Positions 53,684 to 63,650 are shown, counted from the first letter of the stretch. The stretch: DNA of 64,000 nucleotides from Bacteroidota bacterium (GCA_021815365.1 JAKAGZ010000002.1:106954-170953); one strand, 5' to 3'. The notes: generated by a model from the sequence alone, not told the origin. Numbers and translations: made by a program.

Positions 53684-56131
53684 TTACCTGAGCAGTAACA
53701 TTTTTTTAGATTGACTATAACTTCCTGCTATTATCCTGTAAATGTAAACCCCGCTTGTAACATTGTTACCAGAGTTATCATTTCCATCCCATTGGACTCT
53801 GAAAGTCCCTGCATTTTGTTCAGTGTTTACAAGGGTTTTTACTTCCTGCCCGAGAATATTATAGATTTTAATCGATACTTTTGAAGCCTCTGGTATACTA
53901 AATTTAATAATTGTGCTGGGGTTAAATGGATTAGGATAATTCTGACTTGCTTCGAACGATCTTACTGCTAAGTAATCGTTTTGACTCACTGCTGTTAAAT
54001 CAGCTATTTTTATGCCAGCAAAATTACTGGCAATATTTTTACCTATTGCAGAAAAATTTCCTCCCACATATAAAATGCTGTCAGCAACTGTTAATGTATT
54101 AACTACTCCATAGCCTAAGGATAGATCAGCTGTTAAATTCAGATTCACATCTAACACATTCCCGTTGACAGCATCTATTGCAGCTAACTGGTTTACATTT
54201 TTACTACTTATAGTTGTAAACAACCCTCCGGCAAAGACTACGCCGCCTGAAACAGCCAAAGATTGAACATTGTTGTTCGGGTCGGGGCTCCAGTCTGTAA
54301 CATTAGCAGTTGAAGTTTCTATAGCAGCCAGTTTATTTCTAGCAGTATTATTTATACTTGTAAAAAAACCACTTACGTATAATTTATTTCCAGAGAGTGT
54401 TAATGAGCTTATAGTTCCATTTGCATTTGGATCCCATACAGTTGCAACCCCTGTCGAAGTATTTATCGCTGCAATGTAATTTCTTGATTGTCCGCCAACA
54501 TTTATAAAATTACCCCCGGCGTATATTAAATTGTCAGAAACTTTTAACGCCTTTACATTACCATTCAAATTCGGATCCCAGCTTGTTGCTAATCCTGTTG
54601 TAGTATCAACAGCAGCAATAAAATTTCTTGTTAGTCCTCCAATTTTTGAAAAAGCACCACCTGCATACACAACATTCCCAGAAATGTCAATTGAAAACAC
54701 ATCATTATCTGCGTTTGGATTCCAGTTTTTAAGCGTTCCCGAATAAGCGTCAAAAGATGCAAGATGATTTCTGTTCACCCCAGCGATAGTAGTAAAGGCA
54801 CCGCCGACATAAACAGTTTTTTCATCTGCTGCAAGACTTTCAATTGGAAAATCTGGTTCAGGGTCCCAATTTGTTACCATACCAGTTGTAATATCAATTG
54901 AAGCCAAATATTTTCTTGACGCTCCACCTAAACTAACAAAAGCTCCCCCAGCATAAATGCCCGTCAAACCTGCAAACAGAGTTTTCACACTTTTATTTGC
55001 TGAAGGACTCCACCCCCTTACTGCACCTGTGTTAATATCAATAGCTGCAATAAAATTTCTCGTCATTCCGCCGATTGCAGTAAATTCTCCTCCAACATAT
55101 ACAGTAGAGTCTTTTATAGCGATACCACCAACGCTTCCATTTGCATCTGGATCCCAGCTTGTTACTGCCCCTGTTGCAGCATCAATAGCTGCAATTCGAT
55201 TTCTAGTTACGTTATTAACTTTTTTAAACCAGCCACCAATGTAAACTTTATTCAAATAGGGGTATATTGACCAAACATAATTATCGAGAACGGGATTCCA
55301 GTAAGTAGCCAAGCCTGTGGCAGCATCAAGAGCAGCTATCCAATTTCGTGAAACTCCTCCTACACTTGAAAAAGCACCACTGACATAAACCGTATTGCCA
55401 TCACTTGAAATTGCCATCACAGTAATTTGAGAGTTTGGATTCGGTGTCCAACTTGTTAGTTTCCCGTCTAAAGCATTAAAAGCAGCAAGGTAATTTCTTT
55501 GCAGACCTTCTACTGTCGAAAATTTTCCTCCCGCATAAATCGTATTTCCATACGCCTGTAAAACACTAATGCTGCCATTTAAGACAGGGGTCCAACTAGT
55601 TAAACTTCCCGTTAGTGCATCCACTGAAGCCAGATAAGTTCTTGATTGTCCACTAACATCTGTAAAATCACCGCCAATAAACAGAGTATCACCTGAAAGA
55701 GCTAGTGATTTTACATAATTATTTGTGCTTAGTTTCCAATTCACATCAACAGTTTTATCTGACTTTATATGAGCAACGTTACTGATAGCTGAGTTTCCAA
55801 CAAGAGTAAACCACCCACCAATAAACCAACCACCTGAACCGTCTGATATTATTGTAACAATTTCACCATTAACTTTAGGCATTGACATATCAGGGAGCCC
55901 GTTTGTATAATCAATCAATACTGCATGACCATTGTTGGGACCAACATAGTGAAAATGCCCACCCAAATAAATTTTATTATTTCTCACGGCAATAGTATTA
56001 ACTTCTCTATCAGTTATATATAGAGAATTATTAATTGATTGAGGCATAATAGAAGAAAAAAGCATGAAAAGTAAATTAAAGACAAGAATGAATGGAAATC
56101 TATGATTTGGTACTGTAAATAATTTTATCAT
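53684..56131 (-). CDS. Large secreted beta-propeller protein with T9SS sorting domain
   Basis: 815 residues. After a signal peptide (FPFILVFNLLFMLFSS) come about fifteen repeats of roughly 48 residues built on VYVGGAFTTIAGVNRNHLA and IDAATGAVTSWDPDAN, which form one or two beta-propellers. The C-terminus is a sorting domain (SQNYPNPFNPSTIIKFSIP ... KKMLLLR) for T9SS export. It contains no enzyme motif and is probably a surface adhesin or ligand-binding protein. The near-identical blades can misalign, so assembly errors and length differences between strains are expected here. Confidence 0.88.
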   Translation of the reverse strand: MIKLFTVPNHRFPFILVFNLLFMLFSSIMPQSINNSLYITDREVNTIAVRNNKIYLGGHFHYVGPNNGHAVLIDYTNGLPDMSMPKVNGEIVTIISDGSGGWFIGGWFTLVGNSAISNVAHIKSDKTVDVNWKLSTNNYVKSLALSGDTLFIGGDFTDVSGQSRTYLASVDALTGSLTSWTPVLNGSISVLQAYGNTIYAGGKFSTVEGLQRNYLAAFNALDGKLTSWTPNPNSQITVMAISSDGNTVYVSGAFSSVGGVSRNWIAALDAATGLATYWNPVLDNYVWSIYPYLNKVYIGGWFKKVNNVTRNRIAAIDAATGAVTSWDPDANGSVGGIAIKDSTVYVGGEFTAIGGMTRNFIAAIDINTGAVRGWSPSANKSVKTLFAGLTGIYAGGAFVSLGGASRKYLASIDITTGMVTNWDPEPDFPIESLAADEKTVYVGGAFTTIAGVNRNHLASFDAYSGTLKNWNPNADNDVFSIDISGNVVYAGGAFSKIGGLTRNFIAAVDTTTGLATSWDPNLNGNVKALKVSDNLIYAGGNFINVGGQSRNYIAAINTSTGVATVWDPNANGTISSLTLSGNKLYVSGFFTSINNTARNKLAAIETSTANVTDWSPDPNNNVQSLAVSGGVVFAGGLFTTISSKNVNQLAAIDAVNGNVLDVNLNLTADLSLGYGVVNTLTVADSILYVGGNFSAIGKNIASNFAGIKIADLTAVSQNDYLAVRSFEASQNYPNPFNPSTIIKFSIPEASKVSIKIYNILGQEVKTLVNTEQNAGTFRVQWDGNDNSGNNVTSGVYIYRIIAGSYSQSKKMLLLR

Positions 56132-56290
56132 CTTATTATACCCCTCGTAAGTTTGTGGATATATTTATCAGTTTTATAAAAGAATAATATCAAATTAAAA
56201 AAAGTAACTAATAATCCAAAACAATTAGCTAAACTTTTCCCTGCATTATCACTATATTTAACAGTCATTATTATACACTAATTACTCGAT

Positions 56291-56749
56291 ATGGAAAAAC
56301 AGCTTATCTATCATTTCGTTAACGATGACGAGCTTCTGTGCATTTCAAATAAAATAAAAGAAATGGAGAAGACAACTGCAGGTGAAATATGCGTAAGCAT
56401 AAAAGAAAAAAGATCGCTGCTTGAGAAAAGAAAATCCCTCAGGGAGCTGGCTGAAAAGGAATTTTTCAAATTAGGCGTAGCAAACACGAAAGATAAAACG
56501 GGAATCCTAATTTTCCTTTTGCTGGAAGACAGAAAATTTTACATCCTTGCGGACAGCGGTATAAATGCAAAAGTTCAACAGGAAACGTGGGACAAAATTA
56601 AAGATGAGATGCAACATAAATTTTCCAAAGGCGAGTTCTGTAAAGGATTAATTTTTGGCGTGGATGAAGTAGGGAAAATCTTAAACCGGCACTTTCCTGT
56701 AAGACCAAACGATACGAACGAGCTTTCCAACAAAATTACTCTTGACTAA
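56291..56749 (+). CDS. TPM-domain protein (TLP18.3/Psb32/MOLO-1 type)
   Basis: 152 residues with the TPM pattern: TTAGEICVSIKEK, KTGILIFLLLEDRKFYILADSGI, WDKIKDEMQHKFSKGEFCKGL. No signal peptide or membrane segment, so it is likely cytosolic, unlike the exported TPM proteins. The fold is often linked to stress tolerance and protein or membrane maintenance. The stop is directly followed by a hairpin that converges with the gene on the other strand. Confidence 0.8.
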   Translation: MEKQLIYHFVNDDELLCISNKIKEMEKTTAGEICVSIKEKRSLLEKRKSLRELAEKEFFKLGVANTKDKTGILIFLLLEDRKFYILADSGINAKVQQETWDKIKDEMQHKFSKGEFCKGLIFGVDEVGKILNRHFPVRPNDTNELSNKITLD

Positions 56750-56773
56750 AAGGGCGGAAAACAATCCGCCCTT
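56750..56773. terminator. Hairpin between converging genes, likely terminator
   Basis: AAGGGCGGA at 56750-56758 pairs perfectly with TCCGCCCTT at 56765-56773. On the minus strand TTTT follows the stem; on plus no T run follows. Position and GC-rich stem fit termination of the converging genes. Confidence 0.55.
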
Positions 56774-56827
56774 ACGTGTAAGTTTACTATCAGATTTCAT
56801 ATTAAAAATTATGAAATTGGAATCTGA

Positions 56828-57148
56828 TTATAAGTTAATGGATATTTCTTTATAAATGCCTCTATCCATTGTAATTTTCAAACGATTTAAAAACTCCTCG
56901 GGATTAAATTCAATCCTTTTATATTCAGCTTGAACCGCTTCCTTAGCTTTATTCAAAACTTCTAAATTTTCCCAAATAGCAACAGTGATGACAATAATAT
57001 TTCCACTCTCATCAATCCGTTCATAAGCTGAATCTTCAAGAAACCCTGGCAATGTTCGAAGAAAATTTCTATTATAGTTCATTCTCTGAACAAATTCTTC
57101 ATAAGCATCTTTGGGAATAGAAAATTTATCAATAAAAATCTGTTTCAT
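56828..57148 (-). CDS. Antibiotic-biosynthesis-monooxygenase (ABM)-fold protein
   Basis: 106 residues with the ferredoxin-like ABM layout: an opening strand (KQIFIDKFSIPKDAYEEFVQRM), a central LPGFLEDSAYERID and a strand INIVITVAIWENLE-type (IIVITVAIWENLEVLNK). Members oxidise quinol or aromatic compounds or degrade heme, many with no known substrate. It follows the RND gene after 30 bases on the same strand, so it may be the last gene of the efflux operon. Confidence 0.78.
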   Translation of the reverse strand: MKQIFIDKFSIPKDAYEEFVQRMNYNRNFLRTLPGFLEDSAYERIDESGNIIVITVAIWENLEVLNKAKEAVQAEYKRIEFNPEEFLNRLKITMDRGIYKEISINL

Positions 57149-57178
57149 AACTAACCTCTTGATTATTATTATTTATAT

Positions 57179-60100
57179 TCACTTAACTTCGAATCCTACT
57201 CCTTTCGGTTCTTCTATCTCATTAGTCCTTTTTGCTTTTCTTCTCTCTCTGCGTCTTGCAATTCGTTCTCTCAGTCCCTCTATCTTAACATAAACAACAG
57301 GCACAAGCACAAGTGTAAGGAACATCGAGCTAAGTAATCCGCCGATAATTGCCCAGGCTAAACCTGATTTCCATTCAGACCCTGAATCGCGAGCAAGAGC
57401 TAAAGGAAGCATACCGATTACCATCGCTGTAGTTGTCATTAGTATTGGTCTTATCCTGCTTTTACCGGCATCTATTATAGCATCGTAAGTTGATTCGCCG
57501 TTTTTCTTTCTTTGATTCGCCCTGTCGACAAGCAGAATAGCGTTCTTTCCGACAAGACCGGTAAGCATTATTATTCCAAGTATTGAAAAGATGTTCAGAG
57601 TTTTCATCGTCAAAGCTAAAGCAAACATAGCGCCTACCACCGCAACCGGTATCGAAAACAATATAACAAACGGATCTACGTAAGAATCATAAAGAGCGAT
57701 CATTATCATAAAGACAAAAATGATTGCAGCAATAAGCGCAAGCCCTAAACTTCCGAAAGAATCAGACTGGTTTTTCAAATCACCCCAGTACGCAATGCTC
57801 ACACCATCGGGCAATTTCTTTTTTGCCATTTCATTTTTTATATCAGCCCCGATGCTGCCGCTTGCCCGCCCAACTACCTGTGAGAAAACCGTGACAGCGC
57901 TTATCCTGTCCATTCTTTCAAGTTTGGTCGGACCTGTAGTCTGGTAAACATCAGCAAATTGCTGAAGCTGGATCAATTGTCCGGATTTATTTACAAAAGT
58001 AAGGTCCTTAAGATCAGAAATATTTCTTCTGTCAAATTTATCGAGCCTGACCCTGATATTATAGTCATCAGCACCGTCTCTGAATTTTGAATCGTCATTC
58101 CCCTGTAAAGCAACCTGGAGAGTTGAACCGACATCAGCAATTGACAAACCAAGGTCTGCAAGTTTCTGCCTGTCTATATCAATTCTCGTTTCAGGTTTTC
58201 CCTGTTCAGAAGACATCCGAACGTCTGCCGTACCGGGAATATTTTTTACCACATTCACAAGTATTTCCGCTGCCTTTTCAACATCTTTTCTGTCAGGACC
58301 ATTTACAACCAATTGGATCGGCGTCTGGTTTGCTGTGCCGAAAAGCCCTATCGGGTTTACACGAACCTGCAGCCCGGGAATATTTTGTGCAAACTTTTTG
58401 ATCTTCTCGCCTATCTGCTCGGTAGACATTTTCCTGTCTTCCTTATTGATAAGCGTCACATCAATTTCAGAAGTGTTGTTTGATGATTGCCCAAGCAAAC
58501 CTTCGTTAGAGGCACCTACATTCACAAATATTTTTTTTACTTCAGGCAGTCCTGAAATATATTTTTCAACCTTCTGCGTTGCGTAATTTGTATTTTCAAG
58601 AGTATAGCCGGGAGGAGTTTCCAGAATAACTGCAAATTCCCCGCGGTCAGATTGAGTGATGAACTCTGCACCGATAAATCCAAGCGGCGCCAGCATCAAT
58701 GAAGCTATGAACAACACAGCAGATAATGTTATCACTTTCCATTTATTTGCAAGGCTCCATTTCAGAATTTTTATGTACTCAGCAGATAATTTTCTGAATT
58801 GTTTTTCGAACCAGATCGCAAATCTTCCGATCAGAGTTCTTTCTGATAATTTTTCAAGCTTCCCGATTCTTGAAGCAAGCAAAGGCGTAAGCGTAAATGA
58901 TACAAAGAGGCTCAGCAGAGTTGAAACCACAACCACGATCGAAAACTGCCTGATTATATTTCCGATCAATCCGCCTGTTAAAGCGAGAGGAACATATATC
59001 ACCACGTCAACAAGCGTAATCGAAAGAGCGGCGAACCCGATCTCATTTCTTCCTTCCAGTGCAGCGGTTTTCCTGTCCTTGCCTTTTTCCATGTGGTGAT
59101 AAATATTCTCGAGCACAACGATTGAGTCATCAACAAGAATTCCTACGACAAGCGACAAAGCAAGGAGCGTCATCAGGTTTAATGTGAAGCTGAAAATATA
59201 CATCACAATAAATGTTGAGATCATCGAAGCTGGAATTGCAAGCATCACAATAAATGAATTCCTGATGCTGTGCAGAAATAACAGCATCACAATTGCCACC
59301 AGAAAAACAGCAAGAGCAAGATCGAGCTTAACGCCGTTTGCTGCATCAATAGTAAAATTAGATGCATCCTGTGCTATATCGAAATGTACTTGCTGCGATT
59401 TATAATCACTCTCCATATTCTTTAATTCAGCACGTACGAGTCTGCTTACATCAACTGCATTTGCATCTGTCTGCTTCTGGACTAAAATACCGATGCTCGT
59501 TACACCATCTATCCTGCTGATATTCTTATATTCTTTCTGACCGTCCTGAACTTCTGCAATATCAGAAAGATGAACGCTGCTGCCTGAGGCGGATTTTGTT
59601 ACAACAAGATTTCTCAGTTGATCAAGCGATGTAAATTTTCCGGCTACACGAACAACAAACTGGTCCTTGCTTCCTTCAATTTTGCCCGTCGGGTAATCCA
59701 GGTTTGAAGTTTTAATCGCATTCAAAACCTGGAGAATAGAAATGCCGTAAGAGCGGAGTTTTTCCTGGTCAACGTTAACCTTAATTTCACGTTCGTCACC
59801 TCCAATAAGGGTAATCTGTCCAACACCTGCAATCTTTGAAAGTCTCGGCTGAATCCTGTCAAGCACAAACTGGTAAAACTCTGTTGAAGGCAAGCTGCTT
59901 GTTACACCAATCCTTAAAATAGGAATTTCATCAAGAGCAAATTTTGAAATAGTCGGCGCCTTAACATCGGAAGGGAGCTGGCTCAAAATTGCATTTACTT
60001 TTCTCTGAGCATCCTGAAGTTCGAGATCAATATCCGCTGACTGCTTGAACTGAATGAACACAAATGAAATTCCTTCTGATGAAGTTGATTTTACATTGTC

Positions 60101-60331
60101 AATCTGATCAAGCCCGGATATCGCATCTTCAACCGGCTTTGTGACAGAGGTTTCTACTTCGCTTGGTGAAGCACCGGGATATTGTGTCATTATAGTCAAT
60201 ACCGGCGGACTTATTTTAGGCAACAGTTCATAATTCAACTGAGTATAGCTGAATATGCCTACCAAAGTCAGTGCTGCGAAAATCACCACGATAAGCGTCG
60301 GTCTTTTAATTGATAATTCTGTTATTGTCAT
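57179..60331 (-). CDS. RND efflux pump inner-membrane transporter (AcrB/HAE-1 type)
   Basis: A proton-driven exporter of 1050 residues that takes drugs or other hydrophobic compounds from the periplasm or inner membrane. The N-terminal helix (SIKRPTLIVVIFAALTLVG) and two large periplasmic loops have the AcrB layout, as do LDQIDNVKSTSSEGISFVFIQF and VDDSIVVLENIYHHMEKG, which holds the aspartate pair of helix 4. About twelve membrane helices. Adaptor and outer-membrane genes lie upstream in the same operon. The substrate range cannot be read. Confidence 0.95.
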   Translation of the reverse strand: MTITELSIKRPTLIVVIFAALTLVGIFSYTQLNYELLPKISPPVLTIMTQYPGASPSEVETSVTKPVEDAISGLDQIDNVKSTSSEGISFVFIQFKQSADIDLELQDAQRKVNAILSQLPSDVKAPTISKFALDEIPILRIGVTSSLPSTEFYQFVLDRIQPRLSKIAGVGQITLIGGDEREIKVNVDQEKLRSYGISILQVLNAIKTSNLDYPTGKIEGSKDQFVVRVAGKFTSLDQLRNLVVTKSASGSSVHLSDIAEVQDGQKEYKNISRIDGVTSIGILVQKQTDANAVDVSRLVRAELKNMESDYKSQQVHFDIAQDASNFTIDAANGVKLDLALAVFLVAIVMLLFLHSIRNSFIVMLAIPASMISTFIVMYIFSFTLNLMTLLALSLVVGILVDDSIVVLENIYHHMEKGKDRKTAALEGRNEIGFAALSITLVDVVIYVPLALTGGLIGNIIRQFSIVVVVSTLLSLFVSFTLTPLLASRIGKLEKLSERTLIGRFAIWFEKQFRKLSAEYIKILKWSLANKWKVITLSAVLFIASLMLAPLGFIGAEFITQSDRGEFAVILETPPGYTLENTNYATQKVEKYISGLPEVKKIFVNVGASNEGLLGQSSNNTSEIDVTLINKEDRKMSTEQIGEKIKKFAQNIPGLQVRVNPIGLFGTANQTPIQLVVNGPDRKDVEKAAEILVNVVKNIPGTADVRMSSEQGKPETRIDIDRQKLADLGLSIADVGSTLQVALQGNDDSKFRDGADDYNIRVRLDKFDRRNISDLKDLTFVNKSGQLIQLQQFADVYQTTGPTKLERMDRISAVTVFSQVVGRASGSIGADIKNEMAKKKLPDGVSIAYWGDLKNQSDSFGSLGLALIAAIIFVFMIMIALYDSYVDPFVILFSIPVAVVGAMFALALTMKTLNIFSILGIIMLTGLVGKNAILLVDRANQRKKNGESTYDAIIDAGKSRIRPILMTTTAMVIGMLPLALARDSGSEWKSGLAWAIIGGLLSSMFLTLVLVPVVYVKIEGLRERIARRRERRKAKRTNEIEEPKGVGFEVK

Positions 60332-60395
60332 TTGTTAAACTCCTTAAATAAAAATTCCGCAGGTAAAGCTCCGGGAATTTTAGTCTCATCACATA

Positions 60396-60449
60396 GCCCG
60401 TCGGGCTTGGCAGACCGCCGAGGTCTGACGGATGACCAATTCCGGAAAA
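60396..60449. repeat. Interspersed palindromic repeat between RND and adaptor genes (copy B)
   Basis: CAGACC-GCCGA-GGTCTG hairpin with the flanks GCCCGTC and GACGGATGACC. Nearly identical to copy A at 8709-8761 over about 50 bases, including the tail CAATTC. It sits between stop and start of genes in the operon, where it could form a processing or stability hairpin in the message. Confidence 0.85.
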
Positions 60450-60476
60450 ATCTTTCCTGCTTGCTGAAGGCAGAGA

Positions 60477-61526
60477 CTATTTAATTATTACAACCTTGTT
60501 TCCATCCTGAAGATTATTCTGACCGTTGATAACAACAGTATCACCTTCAGTTAATCCGCCGGCTATATGCAAATAATTATCAGAAGCTCCGCTGATTAAC
60601 ACGTTAATTAATTTTGCTGTGCTTCCTGCAATTTTAAACACCTGCGGATTTTTAATGCTGCCGACCAGAGCTTCACGCGGAATCACCAACTCTTTTTTTC
60701 CTCCGGAGAGATTGAAGGTAACTCTTCCGAACATACCGGCTTTTAAAGGATGTTCCCTGCTGTTCAGCATCCTGACTTCAACAGGATAATTATGAGAGGC
60801 ATCTGCTTTTGCACTTATGGTTTCGATTATACCCGGAAATTTCACGCCGGGATATACATCCGTTGTAACAGTAACCTTATCACCTGTTCTTAATTTAAAG
60901 ACGTCTTTCTCTGCTACGTTCAGCTCTACTTTTAACTTTGATATATCAACTACATTTGCTACGACGTTGTTCATCTTTACCCAGTCGCCGAAGTTGACCG
61001 TCCGCGAAGTTACGTATCCTGAAATAGGCGTTTTTATTTTTGTATCATTATACTGACGGTTAGCATTGATATAATTAGCCTCAGCATTAACATAATTCAG
61101 CTTTGCAGATTCAAGCTGTGCATCTGTAATTGAATTTCCGGCGCTGAGGGCTTTGTATCTTTCATAATCCTTTTTTGCTTTTTCGTAATTAACTTCTGCT
61201 GATTTTTTTGCAGCAAGTTTTAATTCATCATCAACCTGAATTAAAACAGAGCCCGCTGTTTTATAGTCGCCTACCTTCGCATAAATCGCAGTTACTTTTC
61301 CCTGCACTTCTGATACAATCGGGACATCATTATTGGCAGCTATAGTACCGACAAGCTCAAGGTTCTCATTTATTTTTTTATCCGACACAACAGCTACTGT
61401 AACGGGGAAGGCATCGATCTTATTTAAGCTTGCATTCCTGGTTATCTGTGCACGATTGTGCAGCAATATTGCTACAAGAAGTACAAATACCACCGCTATC
61501 ACTGATATTATTTTTATCCTTTTCAC
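60477..61526 (-). CDS. RND efflux membrane-fusion (periplasmic adaptor) protein
   Basis: 349 residues: an N-terminal signal-anchor helix (KIISVIAVVFVLLVAILL), barrel-sandwich hybrid segments (VPIVSEVQGKVTAIYAKVGD and IKTPISGYVTSRTVNFGD), an alpha-helical hairpin (AAKKSAEVNYEKAKKDYERY) and a C-terminal membrane-proximal domain. It connects the RND pump with TolC. The order in the operon is TolC-adaptor-RND, with 24 bases between the TolC stop and the adaptor start. Confidence 0.93.
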   Translation of the reverse strand: MKRIKIISVIAVVFVLLVAILLHNRAQITRNASLNKIDAFPVTVAVVSDKKINENLELVGTIAANNDVPIVSEVQGKVTAIYAKVGDYKTAGSVLIQVDDELKLAAKKSAEVNYEKAKKDYERYKALSAGNSITDAQLESAKLNYVNAEANYINANRQYNDTKIKTPISGYVTSRTVNFGDWVKMNNVVANVVDISKLKVELNVAEKDVFKLRTGDKVTVTTDVYPGVKFPGIIETISAKADASHNYPVEVRMLNSREHPLKAGMFGRVTFNLSGGKKELVIPREALVGSIKNPQVFKIAGSTAKLINVLISGASDNYLHIAGGLTEGDTVVINGQNNLQDGNKVVIIK

Positions 61527-61550
61527 TTTCTTATCCTCTTAATATTAAAT

Positions 61551-62873
61551 TTATTTACCAATTGACTTTTCCAATTGCGCAGCCGCTAACTGATAATCTG
61601 CAACTGACTGAATGTAATTTGTTTTTGCCTGCAGCAGGGCAACCTCGGCATCAAGCAGATCAGAATTGAGAGCCAGTCCATTTTTAAATTTCTCATCGGT
61701 GATCCTGTAATTTTCTTCTGCCTGGCTTACACTCTGCTGTGCAACGCTCATTTTTTCTTTCGACTTCTGCATATTTAAAAAATTCTGTGTTACCTCAAGA
61801 GTGATCCTGTCCTTTAAGATTTTATAAGCATCTTTCGATTGTTCAAACTGTGCCTCTGCCTGATCGGTTTTATCAATAGTTGCACCCCAGTTCCAGAGAT
61901 TAAGAGATAATGAAACGCTGACATCCCACGTACCGTAAAATTTATTCTGTGTCGGCAGTATCCTCGGGTTCGGGCGGGAGTAATTATAATTACCGGTAAG
62001 ATAAACCTGGGGAAACCAATCAGACTTTGCAGCTGTAATTCCATTTTCGCTCGCCTGAACTTTATAATCCATAGACTTCAGCTCCGGTCTTTTTTCATAA
62101 GCCTGGTTTAACAGCGAGCTTAAATCATCCGGCAGAAAGGTTTGTTTTTCAGCCGGCTCTTCAGTCTGAATTTCAGTCGTTAATGATATACCCAAAACAT
62201 TATCGAGATTTATATTTGCGAGCTTCACTGCATTTGCGGCATCTATTAATTTTAACTGTGCTTCACCTAATTGAACTTGTACTTTAAGAACATCATTCTT
62301 AGTTGCCAGCCCCTGCTTAAATAAATTCTGTACATCTGTTAAATGCGACCGAACCTGATTCACGTTTTCTTCTGTAACTTTTTTGATCTGGTTTGCTTTG
62401 AACAAACCCCAGTATGCATCTTTTATATTATATATCAGTTCACTCTGATCGGCGCTGTATTGCTGCTCTGAAGCAAGAAAATTAAGCTCGGCAATTTTTG
62501 AATTGCTCTCCAGCTTGAATCCTGTAAAGACCGGCTGTTGAAGGGAAATTTTCATATTGTAATTGTCAAAAATTACTGGTGAAATATCGAACTTGCCAAA
62601 AGGCGTTGTAACTATAAAAGGATTCACTTTGCTTAATTTTGTATACGATGCACTGAACGACAAAGCAGGCAGTCGAAAAGTATTTGCTTCGCTCCATTTT
62701 GCATCAGCATAACGTAAATTCATTTTCGAGCTGTGAAGAATATAACTGTTCTTCAAACCGATCTTAATACATTCATCCATCGTTAGTTTTTCTTTTTCCT
62801 GTGAAAATGCCCTGAATGAAATTGATGATCCGAACATTAACATCAGCATTAGACTGAAAATTTTTATTTTCAT
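61551..62873 (-). CDS. TolC-family outer-membrane efflux protein
   Basis: 440 residues with a signal peptide (SLMLMLMFGSSISFRAFS), two similar halves of long helices (DECIKIGLKNSYILHSSKMN; LLNQAYEKRPELKSMDYKVQASENGI) and beta-strand insertions. It forms the trimeric outer-membrane tunnel of the efflux pump. The start overlaps the TetR stop by four bases, so expression is coupled to the repressor gene. Confidence 0.92.
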   Translation of the reverse strand: MKIKIFSLMLMLMFGSSISFRAFSQEKEKLTMDECIKIGLKNSYILHSSKMNLRYADAKWSEANTFRLPALSFSASYTKLSKVNPFIVTTPFGKFDISPVIFDNYNMKISLQQPVFTGFKLESNSKIAELNFLASEQQYSADQSELIYNIKDAYWGLFKANQIKKVTEENVNQVRSHLTDVQNLFKQGLATKNDVLKVQVQLGEAQLKLIDAANAVKLANINLDNVLGISLTTEIQTEEPAEKQTFLPDDLSSLLNQAYEKRPELKSMDYKVQASENGITAAKSDWFPQVYLTGNYNYSRPNPRILPTQNKFYGTWDVSVSLSLNLWNWGATIDKTDQAEAQFEQSKDAYKILKDRITLEVTQNFLNMQKSKEKMSVAQQSVSQAEENYRITDEKFKNGLALNSDLLDAEVALLQAKTNYIQSVADYQLAAAQLEKSIGK

Positions 62874-63514
62874 TGTAATTTATCTCCTCTTTCGTTATTA
62901 AGCTGGGCAGGTGATGAGAGATATTTCTGTCTCCCTTCATCAGTAAAAATACCTTCGAACATAATTTTGATAATCGTTTCAAAAACCTGGTCGCCTGTAA
63001 ATGGTAATTGTGATAAAACCTCCGGGTTAACCAAACTTGAAATTGCATTCACATACATCAGCACAATTATCTGCCGGTCAATATCTTTTCTGAAAGCCCC
63101 TTTTCTAACGCCTTCATCTATAAGATCGCCAAATTTTGTCAGTGCTTCTTTTTTTCTATATTCATTTATGTCCGTCCATACGTGGGGCATATTTTTCTGC
63201 AGGTCTTCAGGAAGAGGACCCCGCAGTTTTGATGACTGCTTTGCGATGTAGTTCATCAATTTTTTTAATTTCTGAATGAATTCCATTTCTGTATCTTCGC
63301 AGATCAACTGGCAATTAGTTTTTATTCTTACTTTCATCCTGTTCATGATTTCAAGAAATAAATTTTCTTTGCTGTCAAAAAATTTATAGAGTGTCTTTTT
63401 GCTCATCCCCAGACCTTCAGCAATTTCATCCATTCTCACTCTCGTGTAGCCATGCTGAAAAAATATTTCTTCAGCCCGCAGAAGAATTCTTTCTTTTAAT
63501 TCGTTGTCTTCCAA
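62870..63514 (-). CDS. TetR-family transcriptional regulator of the efflux operon
   Basis: 214 residues. The helix-turn-helix is typical (EEIFFQHGYTRVRMDEIAEG, LGMSKKTLYKFFDSKENLF), and the C-terminal half is the ligand-binding and dimer domain. It is first in the tetR-tolC-adaptor-RND operon and probably represses its own operon until an efflux substrate binds. The start is TTG with AAAAAGGAAAAAG upstream. The operator is likely the inverted repeat at 63536-63563. Confidence 0.93.
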   Translation of the reverse strand: MEDNELKERILLRAEEIFFQHGYTRVRMDEIAEGLGMSKKTLYKFFDSKENLFLEIMNRMKVRIKTNCQLICEDTEMEFIQKLKKLMNYIAKQSSKLRGPLPEDLQKNMPHVWTDINEYRKKEALTKFGDLIDEGVRKGAFRKDIDRQIIVLMYVNAISSLVNPEVLSQLPFTGDQVFETIIKIMFEGIFTDEGRQKYLSSPAQLNNERGDKLQ

Positions 63515-63535
63515 TTTCTTTTTCCTTTTTATTTT

Positions 63536-63650
63536 GGAAACTTATTTAGTTTATTTAGTTTCCATTAAATTATAAAAAAAAAGCGTTTTATCGCTTATAA
63601 TATCATAAAATATAATATGGAAACTTATATCGTTTTTCTGGTTTCTAAAA
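63536..63650. promoter_or_regulatory. Probable TetR operator region
   Basis: GGAAACT (63536-63542) and AGTTTCC (63557-63563) form an inverted repeat with a 14-base spacer, 22 bases before the tetR start and just upstream of its ribosome site. A second, related pair lies at 63619-63646 (GGAAAC...GGTTTCT). The repeat fits a TetR-type operator overlapping the operon promoter. A -7 element of the TAnnTTTG type was not identified. Confidence 0.55.
63572..63597 (-). terminator. Intrinsic terminator downstream of the amidase gene
   Basis: On the minus strand AAGCG-ATAAAA-CGCTT (63581-63596) is followed by a run of nine or more T. It lies 165 bases behind the amidase stop and before the efflux operon, and so separates the two units. 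Confidence 0.6.

Noticed and set aside
53684..56131. Regular DNA repeats of about 140 bases that could suggest a CRISPR or satellite
   Set aside because: They are the translated blades of a beta-propeller protein in one open frame.
58656..59099. 147-residue plus-strand frame inside the RND gene
   Set aside because: Antisense of a conserved membrane protein gene; no independent support.
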